Shown: positions 10,378-21,292 of the stretch, one piece after another
Layout: every line of letters starts with the position of its first letter
Position numbering within the stretch: the stretch's first letter is position 1
DNA from: Hydrotaea diabolus
Taxonomy: Eukaryota; Arthropoda; Insecta; Diptera; Muscidae
DNA length: 64,000 nt
NCBI GenBank assembly: GCA_963513945.1
Contig: OY740716.1
Span: forward strand, 240,550,821-240,614,820
Direction: 5' to 3'
Notes under the pieces: generated by a model
Database searches by the model: none
Seen by the model: only the letters and a program-made list of their open reading frames with translations
Told to the model about the DNA's origin: nothing
Program-made: the position numbers and the translations under genes

Positions 10378-11628
10378 TGGGCGGTTCGGAAAGTTATTAG
10401 CCTATCAATGAAAGAGAATAGTTAGTTTTTCAAAAATATTTTTATTTTTCAATATAATCTCCTGAAACTTCAATACACTTAGTCCAACGCTTATCTAGCA
10501 ATTCTATCCCTTGATTAAAATAGTTTTCCTCAAGGTCTTCAAAATAGTGGTTTACAACTGTAATTGCATCTTCATTTGAGGTAAAACCTGGCAAGCGTGG
10601 CAAGGAATTTTTTTAGATTTGGGAACAGGTAAAAGTCACTGGGAGCTAAATCAGGAGAATAAGGAGGGTGGTCAAGCAACTCGTACTTTAATTCGTTGAT
10701 GTTAGCCATTGTTAAAACACTCTTGTGCGCTGGTGCGTTGTGTTGATGAAAAATTATTTTTTTGTGTTGTAAGCCAGGACGTTTTTCTCGAATTTGTACA
10801 TTTAATTGATCTAAAAGGTTGCAATAGAACTCTGAATTTATTGTTTTACCCTTTTGCAGATGGTCAATGAATAAAATACCTTTGAAGTCCCATAAAACCG
10901 TTGCCATAACCTTACCAGCCGATTGAATTGTTTTTGCCTTCTTTGGGGCACTTCCTTCAGCTTCAGTCCATTGTTTGGATTGTTCTTTTGTCTCTGGAGT
11001 ATAGTGGTGGATCCATGTCTCATCAAATGAAACGACGCTTAAAATCCATTTTATTTCGCTGAAAACGATCCAAACAAGCTTGAGAAATGTTCATTCTTAT
11101 GCGTTTTTGGTCGACTGTTAACAAGTGCGGCACCCATGTTGCAGAAAGCTTTTTCATCTGTAGTTCTTCATGCTAAATTAAATGGACTCGATCATCTGAG
11201 ATGCCCATGATATTAGCTATTTTACGCACTTTTATTCGTCGATCATTTTATACCATATCATGCACTTTGGCTACAATTTCTGTTGTTGTTGCTGTTTTTG
11301 GACGTCCACCACGTGCTTCATCTTCAATGCTTGTACGACCACGTTTAAATTCAGCAACCCAATTTTTTACTGTTGCATATGAAGGAGCACTTTCACCTTA
11401 CACATTCACCATATCATTATGAATTTCTTGTCCCGATAAACCTTTTTTATGTAAATATTTAATGACACCACGCATTTCTAATTTTTCCATTGTTTCTATA
11501 TGAAGGAGTTGCCAGATCGAAAAATTTAACATGTGTTCATAGCAGAGATGGAAATTTCCAAAACATTTAACTTTTTTCTGTTTATACCGCGCTTTTTGTT
11601 CTAGGCTAAGAAGTTTCCGAACCGCCCG
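10378..11628 (-). mobile_element. M-A mariner, second copy, degraded
   Basis: The ends GGGCGGTTCGGAAAG (left) and CTTTCCGAACCGCCC-type (right) lie between TA at 10376-10377 and 11629-11630. The copy is collinear with the better one at 43900-45168. Both ends have lost a couple of terminal bases compared with CGAGGGCGGTTCGG there. Confidence 0.9.
10442..11490 (-). pseudogene. M-A mariner transposase relic
   Basis: This is a DD34D transposase read from the ATG at 11490 (MEKLEMRGVIKYLHKK) to the stop at 10442. The C-terminal catalytic half is clear at 10907-10572: FWDFKGI..GKTINSE, then FHQ-H-NAPAH, where His (CAT) replaces the catalytic Asp, and SPDLAPSDFYLFPNLK. Breaks include a stop after NDMVNV, stops in the helix-turn-helix region, and loss of frame across the first Asp block (..RFI**D). 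Compared with the 43900-45168 copy it is more decayed. It would have excised and pasted the element through the terminal repeats, but it cannot now. Confidence 0.85.
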
Positions 11629-12312
11629 TAAACATAGCAAAAGCATTTCGATTAAATAAGAGAAATGTCAAAGAAGGCTGACTTAAGATAGGACGTCGCC
11701 AAACGAAAACTGCACAAGAGAAAATATAACTGCATTAAATCGTATAGTGTTTGAGGCATGAGATTGTTATGAACGCAATTTGCTACTTCAGAGTGCAATT
11801 TTTGGCTTTAGATTCTTGAGTGAAGTTTATGTAGTTATGATATTGTGGTCACTATGGACCATAGTGTGCTAATTGTAGAATGTCTAAATTTGGTTGTACA
11901 ATCATATTCCTGACGATGATATTCCAAAATTGCCACCCTAACCATATTTCATTATGCAAGTCTGAAGAGCTTCAGTACAAATGTACCAAATGTTATCAAA
12001 TTCGTATCATGCGAAACGATTTTCGATTTACGCATTGTACATTTTTTTGTCATCGCATTGAGCGTCTTTTTAATTAGCCAATATTTATTTAGGTCCACAC
12101 AACATAAGAGAAATAACAGCATGAAAAACATTTCTTCGTATCTGCACTGTAATCAAGGACTTATTTAAAGCTAATTATTGCAAAGACCCTTTTGGGAAAA
12201 ACTTCCATTTGCTTATGAAGAGAGTCGCAAGTGGCCATCTGTTTGACTTTCATTATATCCTCCAAATCTACCAATACAAGATACTTAAAATCTAAAAAAA
12301 TAAAAAAAACTA
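11629..12312. other. Unassigned intergenic DNA
   Basis: I see no supportable gene or element ends. Confidence 0.4.
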
Positions 12313-12590
12313 CACCCAGAGAAAAGATGGCAACCATAATATGGTCTCTGCAATAAAAGCAAGTTCGTCGCAACCGCATATTTTTTTTTGGAGTTTTGAC
12401 AATAGTATGCTTGCGGCAGTATTAGCATTGTTGAAATGTAACAAAACCAAATTTAAATGAAAATATGGTTGCAGCAGCAATATAAATATGGTTGGTGCGT
12501 CAAAAGTATTTGTTTTGGTTTTTATGTTAACAATACAATGGTTATAGTAATCATACTGTATGATTGTAATTCTTCTTAATTTGAACATGG
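12313..12590 (+). mobile_element. CACGCAG-family element, copy A2, 3'-truncated
   Basis: It begins CACCCAGAGAAAAGATGG after TA (12311-12312) and follows the unique arm of the other copies (CGACAATATT-like then GTTAACAATACAATGG) to about 12590. It stops there without the satellite array or the second terminal repeat. A LINE-derived stretch follows. Confidence 0.65.
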
Positions 12591-13085
12591 ACCATTCTCT
12601 ACGACACGAGACCTCTGACAGGGTGACAGCTTATTGTTATCCTTCTTTAACTTCTAAATCGAGAAAATCTTAGAAAACACAAAAGTTTATGAAACAGGCA
12701 CAATTAACACTAAGGGTCACATCTTTCTGGCGTATGCAAACGACATTGTCTGCAGAACAAAGCGAAATGTAACTTGACCTTTTTCAAAGATGGAATTAGG
12801 AAAGTCTTAGAAGGGTCTAAGAAGGGCAGCACAAAGAAGTTGTGTAATTTGAGTAAGAATTTGTTTTAATGTACTTTGGAAGAACATATTTTCTAGAAGA
12901 CCGTTTTCCGCATGTCTTCGAATAGAAGGGAGTGCTTTGTAGTCTAACACTGAGCTAATTTAAAAGGAGAGTAGAACTTGGCAAGCATGAATTTTAGCAC
13001 TCCACAAAGTCTTCCCGGAGGGCTTTACAGGGCCCATCCTTTTCCGCTTGTCAGGTATTTAGGTTTGATGAGTATAGACATTCAA
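12591..13085 (+). pseudogene. LINE reverse-transcriptase fragment
   Basis: The frame at 12715-12774 reads GHIFLAYANDIVCRTKRNVT, resembling the FAYADDID..TKRDV segment of a non-LTR reverse transcriptase. The first Asp of the YADD site is Asn (codon 12739-12741). Similarity fades after about 12870. There is no tail or target duplication. The clade is not assignable with confidence, and the fragment is short and broken. Confidence 0.45.
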
Positions 13086-13099
13086 CTAACATTCAACTA

Positions 13100-14267
13100 C
13101 ACGCAGAGAAAAGATATGGTTACACTATGGTCACCGCAACAATAATATGTTCTCTCCAATAAAAGCATGATCGTCGCAACCATAGTCTTGTTTTTTGAAT
13201 TTCATTTTGACAATAGTATGATTGCGACAATATTGCTATTGTTGAAATGTAACAATAGTATTATTGCCAAATTTAGAAATGAAAATATGGTTGTAGTAAC
13301 CATATAAACATGGTTAGTGCAACAAAAGTATTGTTGTTTAAAATTTACGTTAACAAAAATATGATTACGGCAATCATACAGTATGGTTGTGACTATGAAC
13401 ATAACAAAACAGGTTTTGTAGAGAATACATGTATGTGTGTGCGTATGTTTTTTTGATATACAAAAAAAACACATACACACGATACAGTGAATGGTTGCTG
13501 TCCATTAAAAAGAAAATAACAATCGGAAGGTAGTTCGAGGTATTTTTATTGTGTTTACTTTGTTCGGTGAAATACTCTAATACCGACTGGTTCTCGTTTA
13601 TTAAAAATCTGCCTGCACTTAAGTATATAGCCATTGATCATGTTTTAATCACATTCGTTACTTGGTGTCTACGGATGGTGAAGAAGCATTCACCTCTGCT
13701 GGCAACTAAAAGTATTTTTGACCGTTGGAATATATATTTTGGTTTCTTGAATGAAATGTTCAATAAAAACGTGGCCTCAAAATTGGCTATGATCTAATAG
13801 TAATGCAATTTATAATAACTTGCTTGATAAAAATCTCTATTTTTGAATAACAACATTACCCAATCCTAATAAATAATTTTGGGGATCATAGTATGGTTGA
13901 GTGTGAATCATACTATGGTTGTGGGGATCATAGTATGGTTGCGTGCGAATCATACTATGGTTGTGAGGATCATACTATGGTTGTATGAGAAACATACTAT
14001 GGTTGTGAGGATCATAATATGGTTGTGAAGATAATAGTATGGTTGAGTGTGAATCATACTATTGTTGGGATGATCATAGTATGGTTGTGGAGATCATAGT
14101 ATGGTTGAGTGTGAATCATACTATGGTTGTGGGGATCATAGTATGGTTATGTGTGAATAATACTATTGTTGTGAGGATCATAATATTGTTGTGGCACAAC
14201 CATATAGCCAACAATAGTATGATCCTCTTCGAATATTGTCACCACAACCATACTTTTTTTCTGCGTG
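13100..14267 (+). mobile_element. CACGCAG-family element, copy A3 (largest)
   Basis: This is a 1168-bp element with ends CACGCAGAGAAAAGATATGG and TTTTTTTCTGCGTG, flanked by TA at 13098-13099 and 14268-14269. Order: a unique arm (13100-13395) rich in AATAGTATTG-type palindromes, a 400-base middle (13400-13800) not shared with the other copies, a bridge (TTGAATAACAAC.. near 13842), the satellite array (13885-14180), and a conserved end (CTCTTCGAATATTGT, CCATAC). It has no coding capacity, although the private middle carries an 82-codon open frame of unknown meaning. Confidence 0.8.
13885..14180 (+). repeat. Satellite array of palindromic CATAGTATGG / CATACTATGG units
   Basis: Units of about 41-42 bp are each made of two half-units of about 20-21 bp: GATCATAGTATGGTTGTG-like then GAATCATACTATGGTTGTG-like. 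Seven or so imperfect full units are readable. Each half-unit centres on ATAGTAT or ATACTAT. Equivalent arrays are at 7885-8155 (reversed), 23355-23620 and 36898-37150, always on the same side of the element. Confidence 0.8.
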
Positions 14268-14492
14268 TAAGGAGCAAACGTGGAACTTCTCACAAATAAG
14301 TGAGATTTGCTCGGTATAACTCTTGTTTCTACTGATAGTGACCTATTGTTAGTTTTTATATGGCTTTGAGATTAATCTCTTACTCGTAAAGTCTTTATTA
14401 CAGTGTGTGACTTGTTGACTTAATTATCTGGCGGCATCTTCTGCTGCAGTAAAACTCAATTTCTTCACATTGTCTCTTCCTTTTTAGGAATA

Positions 14493-15956
14493 CGAAGGTG
14501 ACCGCAAAAGTAACTAGCCTTACATAAAAAGAACAGTTTTTTTGGAATTATTATTATTTATTTTTCAACATAATCTCCTTCCAACTTAATACACTTCATC
14601 AAACGTTTTTCAAGTTTTTTAATTCCATCCGAAAAATAAGATTTTTCAAGACCTTCAAAATATGCCTCAGTTTCAGCAATAACCTCGCTATTGGACGAAA
14701 ATTTGTTTTAAAATTTGGAAACAAGAAATAATCAGAAGGAGCTAAATCTGGAATATATGGTGGATGCAGAGCAATTTCAAATCGTAATTCGGCCAGTTTT
14801 TGTTGAGTTAAAAATGCAGTGTGTGAAGGAGAACTATCTTGATCAAAAAGAACTTTTTTTCTAAATGCGGTCGTTTTATCTTGATTTCTTCACTTAACCG
14901 ATTCAATAATGCACAATAATATTCACTATTTATAGTTGTTCCTTTCTCAAGATAATCAATAAATAGTATACCCCTTGCATCCCAAAATACTGTGGCCATT
15001 GATTTTCCAGCTGACTTAACAGTTTTCGCCTTCTTGGGACCACTTTTACCAGCTTCTATCCATTGTTTTGACTGTCCTTTGCATTCTGGGATGTAGTGAT
15101 GGATCCATGTTTAATCAATAGTTATGAATCGGCGCAAGAACTCTATTGGATTACACTGGTAAATCGCTAAAAGCTCCTCGGAATTGGTCCAATGGACGAT
15201 TTTTTGGGGCAAAGTCAAAAAACGCGGCACCCATTTTGCGGATAGCTTTTTCATGTGGAGTTCATTATGTAAAATACTTCAAACTTGTTTTTCGTGTATT
15301 TTAACAATATCAGCAAGTTCTCTGAGCTTTATTCGTCTATCTTTAGTCACTTCATTAAATATTTTTCCAATGTTTTCAATAGTAGTAGCAGTTTTCGGTC
15401 TTCCAGAGCATTGTTCATCTTCCGTACTTGAACGACCCATTTTAAATTGTTGAACCCAGGATTTCACGGTGGAGTATGATGGTGCATTATCACCATGAAC
15501 AAAATCCAATTCATCTTTGATTAATTGTGGCGTATAACCTTTCATATAAAAGTGTTTAATTACCGCACGAAACTCTTTATTTTCCATTTTCCAAAAATTA
15601 TAAAATAAAAGTTCGGTTTTACTTTCAACAATTGCAGCAAGGCTTTCTGAAGAGGGTTGTCACGGACCCGAAATCATGATAAAAGTAGTGTGCAGCCACG
15701 AAAATCAATGTCACTTTGCCATTTTGTTAAAAACTTGTCTTCTATTTAAATATAGAAGCAAGAGGCCTTGAGCCGGTTTAATCCCTGTTCAAAACTTGTT
15801 TACTTCAATCACCTGTAACAAAGAAAAAAATCATTAAATATTTCGGAAATTTTGACAGATGGCTTTTAAAAGATTGCTTTTAAAAAACAAAAACAAAAAA
15901 AAGTTGCTAGTAAAACAGAAAATGTGACAGGCCAGTTAGTTTTGCGCTCGCCCTCG
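14493..15956 (-). mobile_element. M-B mariner, copy with an extra 180 bases
   Basis: The ends CGAAGGTGACCGCAAAAGTA and GTTTTGCGCTCGCCCTCG sit between TA at 14491-14492 and 15957-15958. It is collinear with 18995-20260 except for about 180 extra bases (about 15615-15790) in the 5' untranslated part, after which AAAACTTGTTTACTTCAATC resumes. Confidence 0.9.
14558..15587 (-). pseudogene. M-B mariner transposase relic
   Basis: It is read from the ATG at 15587 (MENKEFRAVIKHFYMKGY). The N-terminal DNA-binding half is open to a TGA at 15279-15281, a stop shared with the other M-B copy. Further on, RFITID is followed by TAA in place of Glu. FWDARGILFIDYLEKG and KRPHLEKK are present (14999-14860), and then a frameshift destroys the second Asp block. 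The C-terminal region around 14700 is also shifted. It would be a DD34D cut-and-paste transposase if intact. Confidence 0.85.
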
Positions 15957-17729
15957 TACATGAGCTCAGGACAAATTAGGTTTTGTTTTTTTCGTGGTCA
16001 ATAGCAGAATTAACCACTTAAGCGATATTGAAAATTCATTTGCATTTGAGGTGCTGGTAATGAAATTACCATCGATGTCCTATTGACATCTCCATGCACG
16101 ACGTGTGCCTGAAGCACTGCCAAATAAACGGATGCTAATCCAAATTGATGTAACACATGTAACACACATATCAAGCAGAGGAATCTAAACCTATTTGCAA
16201 GAGCCGAAATAAAACCAACCACAGAACAGTTTTCGAAGCAGTTGGTAGGAGATTCAAACTCAATGTTGCAGTTAAAGCCAAAAATTAGGAGAGGTACTAG
16301 CCACAACCCATGTGGTCAATGTTGCCGGTCAGAGAGGGAAAAGTGGGATGCGGCAACACAGCCATCATTGCTGTGTTGCTGTTAAAATCATCAGCACATT
16401 TGTATACGTCGTGCCAGTGTCGAATATAATGACTTAGAGCTACGAATCGAATACAGCTGCTTCATCTTTAACCAGAAACAATACCAACACCACATATTCC
16501 CATCCGCAGATTTAATGTATGATGAATGGTGCAATTGAACTTATTATGAACTACAGTATTCGTGCAATCCAATGTCAATATGCCTAAGATTCGTCCAGCA
16601 CCAACAAGTGAGTCTAGAGATGACCGTCAATATGTTCGCCTCTTAATCCGTTAAAAAAACGATACAGTTAAAATTACAGGAGCTCGATTTTAGAACGATA
16701 AGTAATGAAAATGGACCATGTCGGTAACACTAATTGTCTGGAGCCTAGCTTCATGAAACGATTACAAGATATTTGTTCGTGTTGGCTTGCCATTCGCTGC
16801 AAATTTTAATTATTTTTTACAGACCTATTTGCTTTGCTTAATGCTTCTGGATTTATATGAAAGCTTACCTGTTGGCTTTAAAAAATTGTACAGGTGTGAC
16901 CTTGAGTCTACAAGGGCATCCAAGAAGCCAAGCAAAGAGCCACATCTAGGACAGAGGTGTTGTTGATAAAATGTTCTTATATGTTGATTTCCCCTAAGTT
17001 GTAAGCGCTGCTTGGGGGAGTTACCCACAAGCTTCCCTCGGCAGCCACTAAGGCACTCTAAGGCCGACATGGCTCTACTCTACTCTACTGATCCACATCA
17101 CTAAATATAATTAATTTTTATTGACTTCTTTCAGTAACCTTGGAAAGTGGTTTGGTAATAAATTTGTCATTGCTAAAAACGAAGATTCACCAAGAACGTG
17201 ATTGGGCTGAAATCAGTGAGCTTTTGTATGGGACTATTGAGCGAAATAGACTACTTTTATCAGGGTTAGAAACAGATCTTTCATACTGCACTATACTAGA
17301 TTTGAACAAGATCTGATGTAAAATATGGCTTCTGGTGCGAACGGACCTAAAATTGGAAAGGAATTTTAAATGCGGGTTATATTAAAACACAATTTCCTAT
17401 GGTTCAGTTTTTGCCAGAAACTTGTAGCAAGATCGGACGTAAAATATTACCAATTAAGTGCAAGGTTCCAAAATCGGCTGGGCTATGTAAAAATATAAAT
17501 TAATATGGTCCAATTTCGCCCAGGACAATTACTGGTCGATTAAAATGAACCTTGCGAAATATAAGCAATTTCAGATTTAATTTGAGGCTACAAGATCAAA
17601 TCCATTTGAGCTTGATAAGATTTCACAAGATATCTAGAGCGACAGGAAGTCAAATCATAAAGACCTGAAAACCTAACCTGCTCAGGTCCAAGCCTACCAT
17701 ATTGTTTTATGTACGATGGCATATCAATA
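15957..17729. other. Unassigned DNA between a mariner and a MITE
   Basis: The region has short open frames on the minus strand (16010-16306, 16825-17070), but neither resembles a family I know and neither has convincing coding character. A short CTCTA run is at about 17070-17086. Confidence 0.4.
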
Positions 17730-18123
17730 GGCGTGTTCTCCTGGTACTCTCCGATACAACGACTAAGTGGTCGCTAAGGCGATAACTTTAAAACTTTAGG
17801 AGAACATATTGAAATGTCTTAATATACAAGTACTTATACAATAACTGATTGGCTTTATGCACCATAGACTCTTTGATTTGAAAATTTCAAATTTCTAGAA
17901 AAAAAAGTTATTTAAGAAATACTATAAGCGAGTAAGCCGAGCTCGCTTAAACTCGCTAAAAAGTATTCTTGAATATCTTTCTACCCAAAAATTTGAAATA
18001 TTTAAAACAAACGGATTTTACCGCAATAGTTTTCTGCAAATAAAATCATTTTTATATCCTTGTACAATGCTGTGAAGTTATCGCTTAAGCGACCTCCTAA
18101 GCGGGTTCCCACTAGAACACGGC
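17730..18123. mobile_element. MITE-like element with GGCGTGTTCT ends
   Basis: The left end (GGCGTGTTCTCCTGGTACTC .. GTGGTCGCTAAGGCGATAAC) and the right end (GTTATCGCTTAAGCGACCTC .. GTTCCCACTAGAACACGGC) are imperfect inverted repeats of about 65 bp. The 394-bp body is AT-rich and non-coding. No target duplication is evident. Confidence 0.6.
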
Positions 18124-18994
18124 CCACATTTTCGTGACGTTTCCAACTTTCCTCGTTGTTACATGAAATGAAATACTGCTCCCATCAAGTAACATCTGTT
18201 AATAGAGTTCTGTCAAAATTTGAGAGAGTTCCGTCATTTAGTTACTGTTTAACAGCTTGTTCAAAAAACACAACCTCGTGGATTTTGTTAAAAATGGAAA
18301 AAATGAATTTCGAGTGCTCATTAAAACTATTTTTGCGGAACAAAAACGGTTATCAAACCAAAGAAAAGCTTGATAAATACTATAGATATTTTACCATCGA
18401 TTTCAATGGCAAAAAAGTGGTTTACTTACATTCGTTGATGTCACACAACTATAAATGACGCTGAACGTTCTGGACGGCCGATTGAGGTCAATACACTCGC
18501 AAATGTCGAAAAGATCTACGATAGGTTATTGGCCGTTCGAAGAGTTAAAGTGCCTGAGATTGTTGATGCCATACACTTTTCCTATGTGGATTCGATTTTA
18601 CATGATCTGTTGGGTTTAAGAAAGCTGTCTGCAAGTTGATTGCCGCGTTTGCTCTCAATTGAACATAAACGTAATCGTGTGACAATTTCAAAGGATTGGT
18701 TGGAGTTGTTTAACCGCAACTCGAATGAGTTTTTGCTGCGTTTTGTAGCTGAAGATAAAACATGGATCCATTACAACACTCCGTAGACCAAGCGGCAGTC
18801 TAAACAATGGGTTTCTTCGGATGAACCGAAGGCCAATGTGACTTTGTCGGCCAATAAAAGTATGACAACAGTTTTTTTTTAATGGACAAGGGATAATCCA
18901 CATAAATTAATTTTAAAAGGGAGAAACAATAAACACGAATACTATGCCAACTTATTGGACCGATTTATCGAGGATTAAAAAAAAGGACACCATA

Positions 18995-20260
18995 CGAGGG
19001 CGACATCAAAAGTAACTGGCCTAACATAAAAAGAACCGTTTTTTTGGAATTATTATTATTTATTTTTCAACATAATCTCCTTCCAACTCAATACACTTCA
19101 TCAAACGTTTTCAAGTTTTTTAATTCCATCCGAAAAACAAGTTTTTTCAAGACCTTCAAAATATGCCTCAGTTTCAGCAATAACCTCGCTTTTGGACGAA
19201 AATTTTTTGCCACCGAGATATTTTTTTAAATTTGGAAACAAGAAATAATCAGAATGAGCTATATCTGTACTATATGGTGGATGCGGAGCAATTTCAAATC
19301 GTAATTCGGCCAGTTTTTGTTGAGTTAAAAATGCAGTGTGTGAAGGAGCATTATCTTGATGAAAAAGAACTTTTTTTTCTAAATGCGGTCGTTTTATCTT
19401 GATTTCTTCACTTAACCTATCCAATAATGCACAATAATATTCACTATTTATAGTTTTTCCTTTCTCAAGATAATCAATAAATATTATACCATGCCAAATA
19501 CTGTGGCCATTACTGACTTAACAGTTTTCGCCTTCCTGGGACCACTTTTACCAGCTTCTATCCATTGTTTTGACTGTTCTTTGCATTCTGGGATGTAGTG
19601 ATGGATCCATGTTTCATCAACAGTTATGAATCGGCACAAGAACTCTATTGGATTACGCTGATAAATCGCTAAAAACTCCTCGGAATTGGTCCAACGGACA
19701 ATTTTTTGGGGCAAAGTCAACAAACGCGATAGCGTTCTTGCGGATAGCTTTTTCATGTGGAGTTCATCATGTAAAATACTTCAAACTTGTTTTTCGTGTA
19801 TTTTAACAATATCAGCAAGTTCTCTGATCTTTATTCGTCTATCTTTAGTCACTTCATTAAATATTTTTCTAATGTTTTCAATAGTAGTAGCAGTTTTCGG
19901 TCTCCCAGAGCGTTGTTCATCTTCCGTACTTGAACGACCCATTTTAAATTGTTGAACCCAGGATTTCACGGTGGAGTATGATGGTGCATTATCACCATGA
20001 ACAAAATCCAATTCATCTTTGATTAATTGTGGCGTATAACCTTTCATATAAAAGTATTTAATTACCACACGAAACTCTTTATTTTCCATTTTTCAAAAAT
20101 TATAAAACTTGTTTACTTCAATCAAAGAAAATAATCATTAAATATTTCGGAAATTTTGACAGATGGCTTATAAAAGATTGCTTTTAAAAAACAAAAAAAA
20201 ACAAAAGTTGCTAGTAAAACAGAAAATGTGCCAGGCCAGTTAGTTTTGCAGTCGCCCTCG
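18995..20260 (-). mobile_element. M-B mariner inserted inside an M-D mariner
   Basis: The ends CGAGGGCGACATCAAAAGTA and GTTTTGCAGTCGCCCTCG are flanked by TA at 18993-18994 and 20261-20262, a textbook target duplication. The length of 1266 bp is normal for mariner. It is the better preserved of the two M-B copies. Confidence 0.95.
19060..20089 (-). pseudogene. M-B mariner transposase, nearly readable
   Basis: From the ATG at 20089, a TGA at 19781-19783 interrupts the N-terminal half at the same codon as in 14558-15587. Downstream segments are open: LTLPQKIVRWTNSEEFL, RFITVDETWIHH (first Asp), HQDNAPSHTAFL (second Asp) and STDIAHSDYFLFPNLK (third Asp), a DD34D set with all three acids present. 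A small deletion near 19495 drops the usual FWDARG stretch to VFGMV and shifts frame. The C-terminus runs to the TAA at 19060-19062. It is inactive as it stands. Confidence 0.88.
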
Positions 20261-20502
20261 TATGTCCAAGAAAAAAGTAATTTTTCAGCAAGATAATGCA
20301 CGGGTGCTATTTTCTATCTCCAACCGAAAGAAATGGCGCAATGGAAAGAGATTCAGCTCCAACGATGAAATTAGTTATCAAATAAATGCCTATTTCATGG
20401 ACCTCAAAAGATTCTGTTTCTGAAAGGGATACATAAACTGGAGAAAAAGGATGAAGTGTATTAAGCTAAAAGAAGATTATGTTGAAATTTTTTTTTTCGT
20501 AT

Positions 20503-21196
20503 GGATTGGTGCAAATAAATGTAGAAAAAGTATAACTGCGGTAGCTCAAAGGCTGTGTATAACATTGTCACAGGTGACGAAACAAAAATGACGAAACAAA
20601 ACAGCAATCGACCGCATGGGTCTTTCAAGACGAGTCAAATCCAACAAAAGTTGTTCGTGGAAGATGTACATCTAGGCAAATGACTGCGTTTCTTTCTGTA
20701 TAGCCAGCCATGTTGCCACAGTGCCTTTATAGGAACGTAGGACGTTCAATTCTGAGTGGTATGCAACCATCTGTTTGCCAACAGAGTTCGAAGAAATGAG
20801 GAAAGATAATAAGAAAAGACGGATCATTCTGCATCACGATAATGCGAGCTCTCAGCTGAAACGTTGTTCTATATGACGACTCCAGATGTCGGGTTGATGG
20901 GCCATCCGCCGTACAGCCCTGTTTTGGGACCCAATGACTTCTTCCTAATCCCTAGCATCAAGAAAAAAATGTTTGGTCAACGTTTTTCATGGCCCGAAGC
21001 AGCTGTTAAAGCGTTCAAAAATGATGTTTCGGAGGTGTCTCAATCGGAGTGGAAAAAGTGCTTCGAAAATTGGTTTATGCGCATGCAAAAATGTATTGAT
21101 CTTAAAGGAGAATATTTTCAAAAACAATAAAACCATTTTTGATGATAAATTATTGTGTTTTTATTACCGAACCCGAAATATAAATAGCAACCTTCG
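20503..21196 (+). pseudogene. M-C mariner, 3' fragment
   Basis: It starts mid-gene at DWCK and reads YNIVTGDE (first Asp region, 20555-20580), then is badly shifted through the middle. It is readable again from 20864: GHPPYSPVLGPNDFFLIPSI (third Asp) to LKGEYFQKQ, stop near 21130. The right terminal repeat AACCTTCGT ends at about 21196. It lies immediately downstream of the M-D relic, so its missing 5' part may have been lost at that junction. Confidence 0.75.
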
Positions 21197-21292
21197 TGTT
21201 GTCATTTTTTTAGTGTTAGCTCCTTCTTTATTTTGCGCCTTTTTTGGACCATTTAGTACTTTTTTGTAGGCTTATGGCAACACTGCACTGTT

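Larger units (their letters stand above)
18180..20500 (+). pseudogene. M-D mariner relic split by an M-B mariner
   Basis: Host segments are 18180-18994 and 20263-20500. Reading from the ATG at 18294: QTKEKLDKYY, then after a shift DAERSGRPIEV, VKVPEIVDA, FVAEDKTWIHYNTP (first Asp), QSKQW and EYYANLLDRF. After the inserted element it continues KKKVIFQQDNA (second Asp), and LKEDYVEIFF marks the old C-terminus near 20495. Removing the inner element with one TA restores the frame across the junction. Several stops and shifts are older damage. The third Asp block is lost. Confidence 0.8.

Noticed and set aside
13549..13797. 82-codon frame as a gene inside CACGCAG copy A3
   Set aside because: It has no recognisable domain and is absent from the sister copies. 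It is kept only as part of the private-middle observation.
13885..14180. CRISPR-like regular array
   Set aside because: The repeats are imperfect and contiguous, with no unique spacers, sit inside a transposon-like element, and the window is eukaryotic.
16010..17070. Two minus-strand open frames (98 and 81 codons) as host genes
   Set aside because: They match no family I know, have no splice or start context, and lie in AT-rich DNA where such frames arise by chance.
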